A stretch of DNA of 20,000 nucleotides from Botryococcus braunii. Taxonomy: Eukaryota; Chlorophyta; Trebouxiophyceae. The notes beneath the pieces are model-generated. The model worked only from the letters and a program-made list of their open reading frames with translations. It was not told the origin of the DNA and ran no database searches. A program made the position numbers and the translations under genes. Shown here piece after piece: positions 1-20,000 of the stretch (its first letter is position 1; every line of letters begins with the position of its first letter). The stretch lies in the NCBI GenBank assembly GCA_002005505.1, contig MVGU01001274.1:105001-125000 (forward strand), in the 5' to 3' direction.

Positions 1-621
1 GATGTGGGTATGATGTGTGTAAGCGGCCCGGGGGGGGGGGGGGGAGGTGAGTGTGTAAGCTGGCCTGCCTGCGTGCGTGCATTTTCTGTGTTGATGGATG
101 ACCACTCTGTCATCTGTATGTTGAAGTCTGATTGATCGTCTGTATGTCGATGTATGACCGATTTATCGGTGTCGGATACACCGCCCCGGGGAGGGGGGGG
201 GCTTCCCAATGCAACATGAAGCGGTATACAGTGCCAAAGCATGCAAGCATCAGCCGCAGACGGCTAAGAGAGTGGATCACAAACCTACACCAATGTATCA
301 GTCACAGTGCAGAGGTTCAACGACCGCGAAAGAAGGTGGGCGGGACGGAGGTGTGGGGCGAAGCCAGGCAAGGCAGGGCAGGGCAGGCAAGGGAAAACAA
401 ACGGGGAAGTCAACTGAAAAGCATCACGTTTCCGTTGACACCCTGCAAAGAATTTACCTTAAAACTACAATAAGAACAGGTACCCAGGGGAGCGGGTTTC
501 TTTTTCTGCAGTGTGTCCAATCTGTAAACCTTTCGCTTTAAAGTACCGTACTTCCAACATATAATGAAACATACATAGAAAAAAGGCAAATCCTAACAGT
601 GAACGACGTCCATGCATTTAC
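1..621 (-). other. Intron downstream of exon 20, no exon seen
   Basis: The minus strand should next encode a D/E-rich segment, but no GAR/GAY-rich frame is present, so this is read as intron running past the left edge. It holds a 15-base G run (30-44), GT-rich sequence, short TGCG repeats (about 71-79) and GGCAG repeats (about 363-389). Short open frames on the plus strand here have no recognisable protein features. Confidence 0.6.
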
Positions 622-19558
<18,937 letters not shown>

Positions 19559-20000
19559 CTGCAGTCCTCGCCTCCCCCTCTCCCTACACCCCCGCCGCAG
19601 GATCAACCAGCACACTGGCCCCCCCCCCCGCCCCCGCCCCCGCCCCCCCTCCCCCTCCCCCCCCCCCTGGGTGGCCCCTGAACTGCTTTAGCTACCACAT
19701 TACAAGACGGAATGTTTGGATGAACGCACACGTGCACGCCCACGCATGCACATGCGCACACACACACACACATGTGTACGCATGCGCACACTCCCGCACA
19801 CAAACTCACTGACGCACTCAGTCACTCACGCATGCACGCGTGTTACTAGATACGCACAGTAACGCCCACACACAACCCCACCCCTTTCCACCGGGCGCGT
19901 GCACACAGACACATCCACACCCCCTAGCCTCTTATACACAAAACACCCCACCCACCCACCCACACACACACAGAGACACACACACACACACACAGACACA
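19559..20000. repeat. Upstream intron or unresolved sequence at right edge: poly-C and CA-rich
   Basis: A C-rich block (about 19620-19670, with C runs of 8-9) is followed by CA-rich and GCATGCGCACA sequence to the window end. The upstream midasin exon is not seen. Confidence 0.75.

Noticed and set aside
132..541. Plus-strand open frames near the left edge
   Set aside because: They overlap each other in different frames, have low-complexity composition and no recognisable protein features.

Overview
The window is eukaryotic nuclear DNA, and almost all of it is one intron-rich gene on the minus strand. I identify the gene as midasin (MDN1/REA1), the giant dynein-like AAA+ ATPase that strips assembly factors from pre-60S ribosomal particles. 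No single open frame shows this. The protein appears only when about 20 short minus-strand exons are joined. Every junction used has GT/AG ends, and the reading phases agree through the whole chain: about 4.1 kb of coding sequence, about 1,366 codons, with no internal stop or frameshift. The midasin motifs occur in family order from high to low coordinates: the DFPHYLDIVQP region, the W-x-E-rich / FKTKEQ region, the acidic ARIFRDHFADHFADL region, LEEHPGNAVLL..CDRLLG, GLELLLARSQLWQ, FLQTSTLGEFERRL, DFIKLAKWEDRGYY, KKKALTDFLAALGDLGLS..SWFLQ, YYYRSIAR, HKDISQ..RQQRRHLA, LHKATAKL..EGFC, and finally GMGEGVGGKDVSDQ. This is most of the linker and the start of the acidic D/E-rich region. The six AAA+ modules should lie beyond the right edge, and the rest of the D/E region and the C-terminal MIDAS domain beyond the left edge.

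The introns run from about 0.3 to 2.2 kb and make up roughly 80% of the window. They are packed with (CA)n/(TG)n, (CT)n/(GA)n, poly-G/C and alternating CG tracts, and with several minisatellites (units of 15, 24, 24, 24, 50, 51, about 52 and about 99 bp). Most long open frames in the window are translations of these simple repeats. I see no convincing gene on the plus strand, no rRNA, no CRISPR and no autonomous transposon. A few tRNA-like promoter motifs (A/B boxes) in introns hint at a tRNA-derived SINE family.

The most unusual signals lie where minisatellites meet exon edges. At 11441-11640 a 4 x 50 bp array repeats the last ~18 exon bases plus the 5' splice site of one exon, so the same donor is presented four times. 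At 17321-17830 a degenerate ~52 bp array consists of decayed copies of the first codons and 3' splice-site side of another exon. A third array (13330-13550) carries repeated AAGGTATGG motifs next to an exon start. A GC-rich foldback module occurs both inside an exon (3652-3691) and just after another exon's donor (8692-8726). A perfect inverted repeat sits on the donor at 1101-1117.

Organism: the gene, spliceosomal introns, alanine-rich proteins, moderate GC and microsatellite load suggest a repeat-rich protist or alga. Plant-type telomere-like motifs (TTTAGGG variants at 9279-9300 and in the 50-bp array) make a green-lineage alga my leading guess, but this window cannot settle the taxon. All family assignments come from recalled conservation patterns, not from a database search.
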